In this document: positions 24,401 through 36,171 of the stretch, one piece after another | Layout: every line of letters starts with the position of its first letter | Numbering within the stretch: the stretch's first letter is position 1 | Assembly (NCBI GenBank): GCA_020091685.1 | Contig: CM034603.1 | Location: 5,151,848-5,215,847, forward strand | Origin: Lutjanus erythropterus | Lineage: Eukaryota > Chordata > Actinopteri > Lutjaniformes > Lutjanidae | DNA: 64,000 nucleotides | Direction of reading: 5' to 3' | Notes under the pieces: generated by a model | Database searches by the model: none | What the model saw: only the letters and a program-made list of their open reading frames with translations | What the model was told of the DNA's origin: nothing | Made by a program: the position numbers and the translations under genes

Positions 24401-27400
24401 CATTCTCCACAGGCAATAGGAAAGTAGCCTATATTGGATACTGTTTGCTGTATTTGTGAAATTTGACATGTTTAACATCAATAAAATGTTATCTTCTTTC
24501 ATATATTTAGCATAAATGCTGAAAGCAGTTAAAACAGTGTGTTTGGTGGCCTGGTAACTCAGTTGGTGGAGTGTGAAGCTCATGTGATGAGGTTGTGAAT
24601 CATCTCCAGCAGCTGTTGGTTCAACTCCCATCTGCAGCCCTTCGCTGCATTGTCATCCCCAACTCTTTGTCTACCACTTTCCTGTCCTCATTTCAGTTGT
24701 CCTGTCAAAATAAAGGCATGAAAGCCCCCCAAAAAATGTAAAACAAAACAAAAAACTTTGAGTTGCAGGTAAGATGTACTTACCTGCAACACAGAGTGTA
24801 CTAAAAACGAAGTAGCCCCCAGTACAGCGATGCCACAACTCAGTGTTTTTAACAATGAAATAAACAATTTAATGTTTTGTATTTAATACTGTATTTATAA
24901 GAATGCCCAAATGATTAAGGCTTTGTAATTTCTATTTTACTCACTAAGTCATGTGTTCTCAGTTTGGAACACAGCTCCCCAATGCTCAACACAATACATA
25001 TAATATTTAATATTAGGACAAATTGCATTGTAGCAGTTACAAGTTGATCATTTTTGTGCAGATACAGAAGTACAGTATACAACGGCTAGACCTTGTACTT
25101 TCTTTTGTGTTTCAGGGAGCCAAAGAGTTTGTGGTTCCGTCCAGAGAGCCAGGCCGGTTTTACTCTCTACCCCAGAGTCCACAGCAGTTTAAACAGCTGC
25201 TGATGGTGGCTGGTATAGACAGGTGGGTGCAGGTTTGGACAGAGGAATAGTAAATGTTTTTCCAGCTGTGGTCTGACTGGCATTTGCACTGCTGTATTGT
25301 ACATTAGTACATACATGTCTTTGTGTTTCTCCATGGTTTTTATCATGTCAGGTACTTCCAGATGGCCCGGTGCTACCGAGATGAAGGCTCAAAACCAGAC
25401 CGGCAGCCTGAGTTCACTCAGGTAGGACAAGTGGGGCGGGAAAGAGAAAAATGCACTCGCTCACAGGTTTTACATTGCCAGTACACTGTACTCTCATAGA
25501 CCTTGCTTTCTGTGACTGTGGATACTTTCATACTCTTTCGTAAAGTGTTGTAGCTGAAATAATCAAAACTGGTCTAAGAATTGAGACCACTTATCTGACA
25601 GGGAAAAAAAATTCCCTATCACAGGAGTCAAATCCGTGTTTCCTGGATGAAAACCAGAAATCATAACTGCTCAAACATGTGTGAACTCCTCATCTATCAT
25701 CTGCTGATTATTTAGTCTCTGGGGGCAATGACCAATGTTTCAGGGACTCTGGTATAGAATTGGCTATAAAGATAATGGAGATCCTTGCCAAGACTTTTTG
25801 GCACTTCTGTGCGGTAGTCATTTTTTACAGTCCTATTGGTAACTTGCTGTAAGATGATAGCCAGTGGGTTCCATAATTGCATTTAGGCTTAGATGACACC
25901 TACCATGTAGCCAGTTAACTCAGTAAACAAGCTAATTAAAAGCTAAATTGTCATCAGACAGTAGCTAATGGGTTCTGAGATTGCATTTTTTCCCACCACT
26001 TTAGTTGCCCACATGGACCGCTCACCTGCATGCAACCAAAGCCTACTCAAACATGATTGGTCAATATTACTCAGAATGGACATAGTATTTAGGATTCTCC
26101 TGATACCAACATCTCCTCCCTTGCCCATAAATATTTATTCCCATACCGGGAGTCGAACCCGGGCCGCCTGGGTGAAAACCAGGAATCCTAACCGCTAGAC
26201 CATATGGGAATACATTTAAATTACAAATGAGTCTTGAAACCATGTTTTAGCTATCTCAGATCCCATTGGCTATTGTCTGACAACATCTTAGTCTCTGGGG
26301 ATAATGGCAAAGCTCTCAGGGCTTCCACTGTAGAGGCTAAAGACCTACTCTTCTGTGCATTGGTCATTGTTTGCAGTCAGATTAGCAACTTGAGACATGA
26401 GACTGGAGTTCATGATGTCCTTCACAAGTAGCCAGTTTATGCTCAGTTAGCAAGTTAAATGGTCAGACGGTAGCTGAAGGGTTCAAGGTTTGCATTTTAG
26501 CCAATATAGTCCACCTCTTGTGTTCACAAAGACTGTTAACCTGCAGGCAACCAAATCCTACTCACACATGACTGGTCAATACTACACACACTACACTTCA
26601 GATGACATTTACGACCAGACTGTTTCACAAGAAGCCAGCTGACACTTGGGTAACAAGTGAATAAAATTACATTTACCCACATGCAACCAAATGTGATTGG
26701 TCAATACCACTCAGAGTACAAACAGAAACCAGGACGTAGGGGAAAAATGGGACTAAATGGGAAAGTTGAGACCATCTTGAAACCCACTGGCTATCATCTG
26801 ACAACGACTTAGCCTCTGGGGGCAACAACCAATGTTTCAGGGTTTCCGATGCAGTCAGTGGATATGCTGGCCAAGACTTCTTCCTCTGGGCAGTAGTCAT
26901 TGTTTACAGTCTGATTTGAAACTTGAGTTGCAAGAATGGAATTTAGAGACATCTACGACTGGATTGTTCACACGTAGTCAGTTGAGTTTACGTCAGATAA
27001 ATTTTAAAAAGAAAATAAAAAGGTAAATCGTCTTCGCATAATAGCTGCTAGGTTCTGCCAGTTCAGCCAATGTGTTTGACTTCTTTTGGTCTCCACATAG
27101 ACCATTTTCCTGCTTTACAGTGAGTGGTTAATGCCACAAATGGTAACTAGAACATTTCCAATGTCAAGATCTACATTCATTTGCAGACTCTGTTCATAGA
27201 GATTAGGAAAACATTTGTTCCCGTACTGGGAGTAAAACCCAGGCCATCTGGGTGAAAACCAGGAATCTGTAGCAATCTGGGGTCTTATCAGCTATTGTCT
27301 GATAATGAGTGAGACTCTGGGGTCAATATCCAATGTTTCAGGGTTTCCTCTTCTATGCCTTGGTCATTGTTTACAGCAACTTGAGAGGCAAGAATGCAGT

Positions 27401-30400
27401 TGAAAGACAACCTCCCAAGTAGCCAGTTTATGCTCAACAGAAAGCTAAGTTGTCATCAGATGTTAGCTGAGATTGCATTTCACCTCTTTTGCCTGCCACA
27501 CAGACTGTTTTATCTGCATTCAACCAAGGCCTGCTCAAATGGTCAGTTCTACTGGGAAAACAAATGTACTACAAATGGAAATCCCTTGTTTACAGATTAG
27601 GTAAATATGTGGTCCACTAGCAGTACTCTTGAGAGCATCTTGAAACCCATCCAGAACCCATCCATCCAGTGGTCTTGTTCCTGCATTTTGTTGACCTCGC
27701 ATCCATTTTCTTTAGGTCAAGACTGACCTGTGAACAAACACATGTAAACAGGGGAGCTGCACTGGTCTTATATTCAAGGGTTCATGATAGACATGGAGAA
27801 AGTTAGGAAAAAAAAAACTTGGACTGGAACATGTGGGAATATATTGGAAAGCCTTTGGGAAAAGCAAGGTGGTGCCAAGACTTCCTCTTTGGTTTGCCAG
27901 TCATCGTTTACAGTCCAGATCACAACTTGAGATGTAAGAATAGACTCGTGGGACAGCCTTTACAAACAGATAGTTTCACAAGTTGTTAGTTTACACTCAA
28001 AGTCAAAACTTGACCATATGGGAACACACTGGAAGGAAGAATTTGTGTTGTACTTGTGTTGACTTTGACTGAACTTGTTAGTTTAAACTCCTGATCTGTG
28101 ATCTCATTGTCTCTCCCAGGTAGACATAGAAATGTCTTTCGTGGACCAGGCAGGTATCATGTCCCTGGTGGAGGGTTTGTTACAGTACTCCTGGCCTGCA
28201 GAGAAAGGTCCCATTAAGGTTCCTTTCCAAACCATGACATATGAAGAGGCCATGAGGGACTACGGTGTGGACAAGCCTGATACCAGATTCAGTATGAAGG
28301 TGGGTGAGAAGACCTGGAACACCAAAAAAAATCTAATGACCTATACAAAGAAATAACTATTGTTCTTTGTTACTGGTCACTTTATCATAAAGCAGCAATG
28401 GTCTAAAACTCCACAGGAAACCTTTAACCTTTAACCTGCTCTGAAGAAGGTTAGCCATGCAGTATATTGTCAGTTACCATGGTGATCTACCTCGGTTAAA
28501 AGTGAACCAGCTTCACAATAGACGAAAACTTGAGTCTAGCCTAAAAATGGCTGGTTAACCCAATAATCTCACCCCATGATACAGGGCACTTCTTAAAACT
28601 TCCTAAACCAAGTGATTTATCATCCTGTAATTGTGCAACTGCCCCTTTGTCACCTCAGATTAATTCACAAGCCAATTTTGGTAGCTATCTAAGAGAAACT
28701 AGCATGTATGGATGAGTGTGTATGCATGAGAGTAGTGGAATACAGGCAAATCTAGACGGAAACAAGTCCAAAACAAGCAATATAAACCAGTTTCAAAGTG
28801 AAAATGTTAACAAAAGAGTTCCTCAAAATTAATGTGACCACCATGTATGTTGATTGCAAACTGAAGCAGTTGATCACTTGCTGCTGGTTAAGATAGAGGA
28901 CTTAGCTGTCAATGAATAAACAGGGCAGTCAGTAAAATAGGTTTTCAAGAATTGTGCATCACTTCAACCACTAGAGGTCTTTGAGCATACAATCATAAAT
29001 GTGCACAAAAAATCTTAGGCTTATGGGTCCAGTAGTATGTGAGACTAGCTGCAGACAGATACACGCACAGACACACACAGGGTGACCAAACACGTCTTCC
29101 CCCCAGAGATAATTTAATTCTGTTTCCAGAACAACCACCAGAGGCCAGTAAGCAGTGTCTTTATCTATTGATGTCTTAGAAAATGAGAGCACTTGTCAAT
29201 AATCTATTGCATAGCCCTCTTGAAATGATGCCTGATGTGAACATGCGTATTGAGCCGTACCAGACCACTGTGAGTGTGGACTGTGTTAACCCGAACAAAC
29301 TGTTTTGGTTGTTGGCTTAAAACTAAAAAAATCATTGCTGTTAAAGGTAGAAAATAGGTTTTATCCTCTTGTATGATATACTCAGGGGGCATGTCAATGT
29401 GTCTGTGGTACCAGCAGTGTTTAACCACAGATTTTTGCCACTATGTCTGAATACCTGTCTTTCTTCTTATCTGTCTGTCTGTCCAGCTGGTTGATCTCAG
29501 CGAGGTTTTCTTATCCACGGAAATTGAATTCCTCAGATCAGCTCTCAGCCAACCAGAAGGCTCTGTTCAGGCCATCTGTGTCCCCAGTGGAGCGGTAAGA
29601 ACAGAACCGTGTCCTGTGGAAAGAAATCCATCAGAGGATACTGTACATACGCTGTGAAGTATAACTTAAAAATAATGAAAACAGAGTAACGGGTTTGCTG
29701 ATATCTATTTTGCCATCCTTACCTTCGTTGAGCCCTCCACAGCTCTCTGTCTCATATGAGATTCTCTGTCTTGTGTTTGATTACAGAAACTGTTCAGTGG
29801 GAAAGATTTGGAGAATCTGAAACAAACAGCTAAGACTCAGTTTGGACAGGTAAGTTTGTCTTCTCCTGTCTCCTCTTTCTTTCCTTACTTTCACATCTTG
29901 TATTGTATTATGATTGTGTTGTGAAATCTTTGTGAAGTCATCCTTTTATGTTATGCCTCATTCTTTTGTACTAATATACAATGTAGTAGTCCTTTACAAG
30001 AAGACTTTGCAAAGCTTGCAAAGTTAAAAGCCTTTGAAACCTTGGCTTCAAATCATCAGTATTTCTCTATAATATTAAATATTCATGACTAAGTAAGTAA
30101 GTAAAGTTACAAGACATCCTTAGGTATTGTTTAGTAAGAATTTAACACCCCAAAAGTCTGTTTATCTGCTTCCTCGGGATTGTGTGGGTGCAGTTTGAAC
30201 AGATTTCACTGACAGAGACTAAACAACACGCCAGTGTTGCCAGATGCCAAAAAACAAATAATGGCACAAAGACTCCAAAATTATCATATTTCAAGGGAAA
30301 GTATCATACAATAAAATCCAGACTCCAGTTGAGCACCTTTGCAGCCGAGCATGTAAGCAAATAGTTTCCAGGTATTATATTTCCTCATAAAAAAACGGTA

Positions 30401-33400
30401 ATCAAATAAAAGTCAGGTCTCAAATAATGGCCAGGGAAAAACAAGGGTTGGTAAACTCCTGGTGGCTGTCATATTATGTGCATGACAATTAAGCATCATG
30501 TATATTTCTATCGCTTTAATTTAATGAATAGTCATTCTATTTTCAAGACCTTGTTATTTCTGGATTAAGTGTTATTGTCCCATTTCAACCACTGCAGCCA
30601 ATGTGTTCTGCCTTGTTTGCTCTCCACATGGACTGTGTACCTATAGACATACATAAATAGATGTTGACCACCTTGGCTTTTTGCTGCGTTATGTTGAACT
30701 TGCTGATTCAGAAAAAACTCAGCTCCCTTATTAACATGTATTTGTTCACAGGTCAGTCTTGACTTTTGTAGACAATGATTCAAAAGCCAATCCAGCATCT
30801 ACGTATGTCTTATGTGTTTCCTTTCATACAACCAATACCTTCTTAAACATGATTGATCAATATTACTTGGACTACAAACAGAAAGCAGAATGCTTCTAAT
30901 ACCAAGATATAGCCTGTAATATTGATATGCAGAATCTGTTTAGAGATTAGGGTAAATATTTATTCCCATACCGGGAGTTGAACCCGGGCCGCCTGGGTGA
31001 AAACCAGGAATCCTAACCGCTAGACCATATGGGAACATGTAGGCTGGCAGGACCATGTCTTGAGACAGTGTTGCAGCAGTCCTGGCCAGATCTCATCAGC
31101 TATTGTCTGATAACAATCTCACCTCTGGAGGCCTCTGGGAGAAATGTTTCTGGGCCATTTATTCATCATCACTCTGTCTATGAAGATGATGTGCAAAATT
31201 GCAACAATACCTCTCTGACACATCTGAAGCAAAAACTTTAGAAACTTCACCAAGGTTTATTGCAAGAGTGAATTTAATGGGTGAAGTATTATTGTGTCTA
31301 CCCCCATTATAATCTCAGTGTCTTTTTTTCTGCATGTGTGTGTGTTTTGTCACAAGGAGCTGAGCGTGGTGCTGGTCAAAGCAGACGGGACATTGAAGTC
31401 TCCCCTGAAGAAGCTGCTGTCTGCCTCAGTCACAGAGGAGCTGCTGCAGAGGACTGGAGCTGAACCAGGAGCCCTGCTGCTGATGGCAGCTGGCTCCCTC
31501 CACACTGTGGTAAGAGACTGATTCAAATGTAGGCTAGGTTGCACCAACAAGTGTTTATTTTTTCATACCTGATAAAATTATGGTTTAATTTTAAATTATG
31601 TTGGACCAAACTTTTAAAATGAAAAAAAAAAGATTCAATTTAAACATCAGTTTTTACATTAGTAATAAGAGTTTCTCTGCTGAGCAATCATGATATGCTA
31701 ACTAGGCTAACTAACTGTTTAGTTAGGTAGCAAACAATCAAAGGTTGTTTTAACTTTTCAGCCAGCAAGCAGCCAGTGTAATATTTTGTTAACTTTTTAG
31801 CTAGCTAATAATAAAACCTTTTTTTAAAAAACTTTTAACAATAATACTTTTAAACTTTTTAGCTGGCTAGCAAACAGTGTAACATTTCTAATTTTTTTAG
31901 CTTGCTAGAAAACAATGTCATGGTTTCTTTTAACTTTTTAGGTAACTTTTTTTAAAGCTAACATTTTTAAAAGCTAGCTAGCAAACAATATAACACTTAT
32001 TAGCTTGCTAGCAAACAATGTAGCATTTTCTGAAGGAATACAAAGTAGTGTAATACTTAATACTTACTTGATCTCAACTGCATTAAAATTACGATTTTAT
32101 TCATTTATTTTAATTTGTGTAAGCGAGCATTTTCATATTGATTAATTTAATTTCAGAATAAATCACTAAACTTGGATTTACCAGTCTAAGATTAGTTTTT
32201 AAATTGTGCAACAGAGCTCCGCTTAATTTGATTTTAATCTGGGTTTGCTCGTTTTAAACCTAGTTTTACTAAACTGGTTAGAACTAATCTTAGATTAAAT
32301 AAATACTTGTTGGTGTAACCCAGTCTTAGATTAGGTTGGACTGATAAATGGGAAAGTTCTACAACACAGCAAGGAAAGATAAACCAGCATGTAACATGAT
32401 GTGTGTTAATTCTTCTTCTGTCTCCATCCTTCCCTCTCTCTCTTACCTCACCCCTGCTCCGCTCTCAGCGCTCGTTGCTGGGTAATCTTCGCCTGCAGTC
32501 TGCAGAGCTCCTGGAGTCTCGTGGCGTTCCAGTACGCGACCCTTCAGCCTTCCACTTCCTGTGGGTTGTGGACTTCCCTCTCTTCTTGCCCAAAGAAAAT
32601 GAGCCGGAGGAGCTGGAGTCAGCCCATCATCCGTTCACTGCTCCACTGCCAGAGGACACACAGCTACTCTACACAGAGCCACACAAGGTGGGCACGTAGA
32701 TTTGTCTTTTTTAAAAATAATTTTCTGGATATTTGGATATAATCATACATCATGTGGAATGCATCAAGCCTTATGGTCGCACTCTGTCATTCTCAGGTCC
32801 GTGGTCAGCATTATGACCTGGTGCTGAATGGCAGTGAGATTGGAGGAGGATCCATCCGCATCCACAAGGCCTCAGAACAGCTTCATGTCCTGAAAAATAT
32901 CCTCAGGGTCAGTCATTGTATATTGTGCTATAGTTCAGCCTGCTTTGGGTTCAGTCTATAATCTGTCATAACTGTTGTTGACATGTGTGTGACGTGTGTG
33001 CTTCAGGAGGATCCCAGTCTTCTCTCTCACCTGCTGGAGGCTCTGGACTCAGGAGCGCCCCCACATGGAGGCATTGCACTGGGTGAGCTTAACTCTGCAC
33101 TTGAACACAGTTTGCTTTAGCAATCACTGAGCTCGATTGTGGGCATTTTCAGACCTGCAGTTTGTTTGTCTGTTCTGATTAAGGGACTAATTTGATAGAA
33201 TTGCTGCATTTGTGCGTTGGTTCATTTGTGTTCACATGAAACATTGAAGAGCGGTCCAAAAAGTTGTAAAAAACTATGTCATGCACAAAGAAGCTGTTCT
33301 CTCAGAGCAGTCAGATATGTTCCCAGAAAGACTTTCCTCAAAACGCTTCCTCCACTTTCTTTTTTTTTTCTTCATTAGGAAAAATAAATAATGAACAAAA

Positions 33401-34318
33401 TATCAATAAATGAACAAAATATCCAATTACAGTAAGCATCTAGACTGCGACAAGAAAACAATGTCCTGATGCGTCTTATTAGAAGATGTGCCGCCTCAAG
33501 AGTTTGGCGTCGGAGCTGGGCTCTGATGGGTCCATACCACCTTTTATTTCATGTTAAGTTTTATTTTATGTCACTTTTCATGACACCACCCTCTCACCTT
33601 TCAGTTACTCACATGCTCCCGCTCTCTTTTCTGCTAACAGTCTCAACTACTACCAAATTTAACCAGTTAGTACTAACAACAATTATCTAATAAAATCAAG
33701 CAAATAGGTGATTCAGACAGCAGCTGTCTGATCATTGTTTTGAATAAATACACTACCTTTGCACGTGTGTATTGTATTGCAGCCGTATCTACTGAAGTTA
33801 GCATGATAACCAGGTAGCCAGCTAGTAGTACTATAACAGTACTAGTAAACAAACAAGAGTTTGCTGTTTCTATCCTGCTGACCTTTATTTCACTAAAATT
33901 CCACGTTTGAATCAGCTCCATCCCCAATTATTGATCGAAAATTTTGGGTGGGGGGCTTTGAGCTTTTGTCGGCTTCCGAAAGGGTTTCGTGCCAGAAAAA
34001 GTTTAGGAACCACTGCAATAAATGATGCACGTAATAACCAATGTTAGCTCAATTAATGAGCTAAAAGGTGAAAAATGGTTCTAAATGTATTAAATCATTT
34101 AATTATTCCTCCACGTTTTTGTAGGTTTGGACCGGTTGGTCTCCATCATGGTCGGGGCTCCCAGCATCCGTGATGTCATCGCCTTCCCCAAGTCGTTCCG
34201 GGGCCACGACCTCATGAGCTGCGCCCCTGACCTGGTATCTGAGGAGGAGCTGAAGTCATACCACATCTCTGTCAAATGGCCCTCAGTGCAAGGAGGAGGA
34301 GAGAAGGACGGGAAGTGA
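18470..34318 (+). CDS. dars2: DARS2: mitochondrial aspartyl-tRNA synthetase, 17 exons
   Basis: Charges mitochondrial tRNA-Asp with aspartate in the matrix. Exons: 18470-18647, 19993-20092, 20218-20284, 20427-20528, 23377-23472, 23580-23703, 23983-24029, 25116-25222, 25352-25421, 28120-28299, 29487-29594, 29787-29849, 31357-31509, 32469-32687, 32797-32907, 33007-33082, 34125-34318. Phases join cleanly to 664 aa (human 645). An Arg-rich, acid-free N-terminus ([17 protein letters not shown]) fits a mitochondrial presequence. The anticodon-binding OB fold follows ([19 protein letters not shown] onward). Class II motifs are intact: [14 protein letters not shown] with [10 protein letters not shown], motif 2 RCYRDEG (residues 280-286) and motif 3 GIALGLDR ending at Arg604. 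Residues about 360-510 match the bacterial-type insertion domain. Every exon has GT/AG borders. Introns 4, 9 and 12 hold antisense tRNA-Glu genes. Confidence 0.97.
19070..19330. mobile_element. Short repeat in DARS2 intron 1
   Basis: Begins AAAGGTATACTATGCAGAAT, a start shared by a widespread teleost non-autonomous repeat family (recognised from general knowledge). The right boundary is uncertain. Confidence 0.4.
21135..21330. mobile_element. Small MITE, GGATAATGTACAGTGAG ends
   Basis: GGATAATGTACAGTGAGTGG on the left pairs with the complement of CCTCACTGCACATTATCC on the right. A relative with the same words lies at 56030-56165. DARS2 intron 4. Confidence 0.6.
21429..21990. mobile_element. 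Palindromic MITE, TTCACCC family, longer copy
   Basis: Left TTAAAGGGATAATTCACTC, right GGTGAACTATCCCTTTAA. Internal halves are also inverted copies around about 21720 (CTCCTAAAGCCCCGACATG against its complement in the right half). At about 560 bp it is longer than the 13797-14168 copy. DARS2 intron 4. Confidence 0.75.
23065..23136 (-). tRNA. tRNA-Glu (TTC), T-stem mismatch
   Basis: A 72-nt cloverleaf antisense in DARS2 intron 4. Acceptor strands TCCCATA and TATGGGA pair, anticodon loop TTTTCAC gives TTC, and no intron is needed. The T-arm reads CCAGG/CCCGG, giving one A-C mismatch absent from the other two copies. There is no run of four T within about 30 nt downstream, so Pol III termination looks weak. 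Confidence 0.85.
24545..24756 (+). mobile_element. tRNA-derived SINE, DARS2 intron 7
   Basis: Head GGTGGCCTGGTAACTCAGTT with a tRNA-like A-box, then GGTTCAACTCC, an exact B-box match. The body (CTGCATTGTCATCCCC) and the tail (CTGTCAAAATAAAGGCATG, then A-rich) match the SINE at 14691-14873, so both are one family. No clean target duplication was seen. Confidence 0.8.
25612..25680 (-). pseudogene. tRNA-Glu relic
   Basis: Recognisable as the tRNA-Glu of the next unit (GGTTTTCATCCAGG anticodon arm) but with many substitutions in acceptor, D and T arms; the 5' acceptor strand is lost. Not expected to fold or be transcribed. Confidence 0.7.
26138..26209 (-). tRNA. tRNA-Glu (TTC), canonical
   Basis: 72 nt, antisense in DARS2 intron 9. 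All stems pair: TCCCATA/TATGGGA, anticodon arm CCTGGTTTTCACCCAGG, T-arm CCGGG-TTCGACT-CCCGG. A-box and B-box (GGTTCGACTCC) are intact. The 3' flank AATAAATATTTATGGG lacks a TTTT terminator. Confidence 0.93.
27218..27273 (-). pseudogene. tRNA-Glu relic, truncated
   Basis: Keeps the T-arm and anticodon arm in recognisable form (plus strand GGGTGAAAACCAGGAATC) but the D-arm and 5' acceptor are gone. It lies two repeat periods from the intact gene at 26138. Confidence 0.7.
30540..31250. repeat. Dispersed tRNA-Glu repeat unit in DARS2 intron 12
   Basis: Shares CTCTCCACATGGACTGTG, ACATGATTGATCAATATTAC and TCAGCTATTGTCTGATAAC words with the intron 9 array, in the same orientation, around the tRNA at 30963-31034. 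A segment at about 30650-30800 looks like an unrelated insertion; inverted relatives of it lie near 27720-27830 and 54944-55150. Confidence 0.65.
30963..31034 (-). tRNA. tRNA-Glu (TTC)
   Basis: 72 nt, antisense in DARS2 intron 12, differing from the canonical copy only in the T-loop (TTCAACT for TTCGACT, a tolerated purine swap). The immediate 3' flank AATAAATATTTA is identical to that of the 26138 copy, showing they are duplicates. No TTTT terminator nearby. Confidence 0.93.
31537..32323. mobile_element. TIR element with internal GCTAGC...AACAATGT repeats, DARS2 intron 13
   Basis: Ends are GGTTGCACCAACAAGTGTTT and the complement of AAATACTTGTTGGTGTAACC. Between about 31690 and 32040 the words AGCTAGCAAACAATGTAA and TTAACTTTTTAG repeat as a diverged minisatellite. 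A shorter relative is at 13553-14232. No open frame resembles a transposase. Confidence 0.7.
33083..34124. other. DARS2 intron 16
   Basis: About 1 kb of AT-rich intron, with a T/C run near 33360. No gene or clear mobile element was seen. Confidence 0.5.
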
Positions 34319-34856
34319 GGAGGTAAAGGAAGAAGACATAAGAGAAAGAACTCTGCGAGCCACACGAGGAGGACGAGGAGATGGAGACGAGCAGACAATG
34401 AGCGGGCGGTGCAGAGACTGAAGCCTGTGGAGATGTCTGCCAGCTGGCTGCAAGATATGAGGAGGAGGAGAGAAAATGAGGAGGAGGTGATGTTATGGCT
34501 GCATCTCAGGAACGTTACTTTGAAATGGAAGAGAAAATGGAACATGGAAACAGACACAGTCTGCAGTATGGAGATCTGAAACACTGACTGGTTCAACAGA
34601 AAAAACAAACTCACAATCAAACCTCACTGCTAACAAACAACACTGGAGGTTTATAGATACTGAACCTCTCATATGATGAAGGTTCCTCCCAGATCTGCGC
34701 CTCATGTTTTCCTTCTTTAATAACAATGTTAAATGAATGATTAACAATTTCCTCGGTTCAAAATGAGGTCTACTGGCTCCAAAGAGCTGCTTATTTTCTA
34801 CTGGTTCGTGTCACATAATGGTCTAAATGTTGTTTCTGAGTGTCCACCTCGATAAG

Positions 34857-34862
34857 AATAAA
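34857..34862 (+). promoter_or_regulatory. Candidate DARS2 poly(A) signal
   Basis: AATAAA 539 bases after the DARS2 stop codon. A second AATAAA lies at 35041-35046. Which one is used cannot be told from sequence. Confidence 0.5.
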
Positions 34863-35390
34863 TCTCTGGAGAAACACTTGAAAGCTGTAATTTGTTGGGA
34901 AGAAAAACAAGTTTAAGCATGCTGGAAGAAATGGTCACAAAGAGCTCATGTCCAAGGCATTTCTGAACATAATTTTTGATTTGATTTTGGGGGTAAATAC
35001 TGTTTTTTTTTTGTTTTTTTTTGAAAGGATAGACTGCCTGAATAAAAGAAGAAGAAAACCATATTATACACACTCACCTGTAGGGGTCTAGTCATGCAGA
35101 TATGGATTGATAACAAATTAAAAAACAATATGAAGAGATTCAAGAACAGCGTCATTATCAAACCATCTGTCCTGCATGGAAATATTAGCATTTCTTACAC
35201 ATCTCAACTTGTTTATTCAGGTTATTTCATAATTTTTTGTCTCTGTTTTTTGGTCCAGGTTTACTTTTGAGATATCTGCCTCAACACCAGGATCAATCAA
35301 TTCTATATGATTATTACACAGTGTTTTACAAAGTAAGTTAAGCACTTATGAGAAGGCCAAAGATAGGCTCACATTTTTTCATTTTTGTCT

Positions 35391-35690
35391 TAAAGGGACA
35401 GTACACCCTAAAATCAAAAATACATATTTTTTCTCTGGCCTGTAGCGCTTTTTATCCATCAAGATAGTTTTGGTGTGAGGTGCAGAGTTTTTGAAGATGT
35501 CAACCATACAGATGTCTGCCTTCTCTCCAGTATAATGGGACTAAATGGCGCTCAGCTTGTGGTGGTCAAGGCACCAAAGATAGTTCCATTAGATTGTGCT
35601 CTAGAAAGAAAGTAGTTCCTACGTTAAACTGCTCGCGTCACTGCTTGAGTAGCTGTGACATAATTTTTGGAAAGAGACATCTCTTGTCAC
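35391..35690. mobile_element. MITE-like repeat, GGGACAGTACACCC start
   Basis: Begins TTAAAGGGACAGTACACCC. Words such as GTGTGAGGTGCAGAGTTTTT and ACTAAATGGCGCTCAG recur in order at 39637-39890 in BPNT2 intron 1. Right end not fixed. Confidence 0.55.
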
Positions 35691-36171
35691 GGGTCACATT
35701 TTCTAAAGCCTGAAAACAGCCAAGGGGAGGAGCAGAAATTTTGTTTTCTCTCAATCCATTTGTGTTATAATGCGCTGAAAGGTTATTATTGATTTTTTTT
35801 TTGTCCAGTGACAGCAAAAATAAACTGCCTGCCTCAGCTTTAAAAGAGTGACTACATGTTAATTTGGTGTTTTAACCTTGTTTCTGCAGCCCAAATATTT
35901 TATTATGTAATTTAAAAATCAGTTCTGGATCAAGTATCTTTAAAAGGACTGGTTGCACAGCAAACATTTTGACATGTCACATCAGAAAACTCACAGGAAT
36001 ATTACTGACTGCTGCATTCCACTCAGGAGAGGTCTTTCTCTTGTGCATGTTGATTCACTGTCACTGTTACTGGGACACTGAATGGAACTGAGCCTTAATT
36101 ACTGTTATTAAGTCCACCTGTGTTTTTCCTGCTCTGACAAGTCAAAATGTCTGCTGTTAAACCACATCATA

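Larger units (their letters stand above)
25540..28010. repeat. Array of diverged ~500-550 bp units carrying tRNA-Glu, DARS2 intron 9
   Basis: The phrase CTCTGGGGxCAAxxxCCAATG recurs near 25717, 26290, 26812 and 27311. The phrase CAACCAAAxCCTACTCAxAC recurs near 26035, 26545 and, decayed, 27525. Intact or broken tRNA-Glu sequences fall at 25612, 26138 and 27218, which fit a step of about 530 bp (526, then 2 x 540). The units are therefore tandem duplicates with the tRNA as part of the unit. A further unit is in intron 12 (30540-31250). Confidence 0.75.

Noticed and set aside
25540-31250. CRISPR-like or bacterial repeat-spacer system
   Set aside because: Repeats are ~530 bp, diverged and carry eukaryotic tRNA genes; there are no short uniform repeats or cas-like genes in a vertebrate locus.
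34099-34620. Open frame of 173 codons on the minus strand
   Set aside because: It overlaps the last DARS2 exon on the opposite strand, is low complexity in Ser/Leu and has no domain; a shadow frame.
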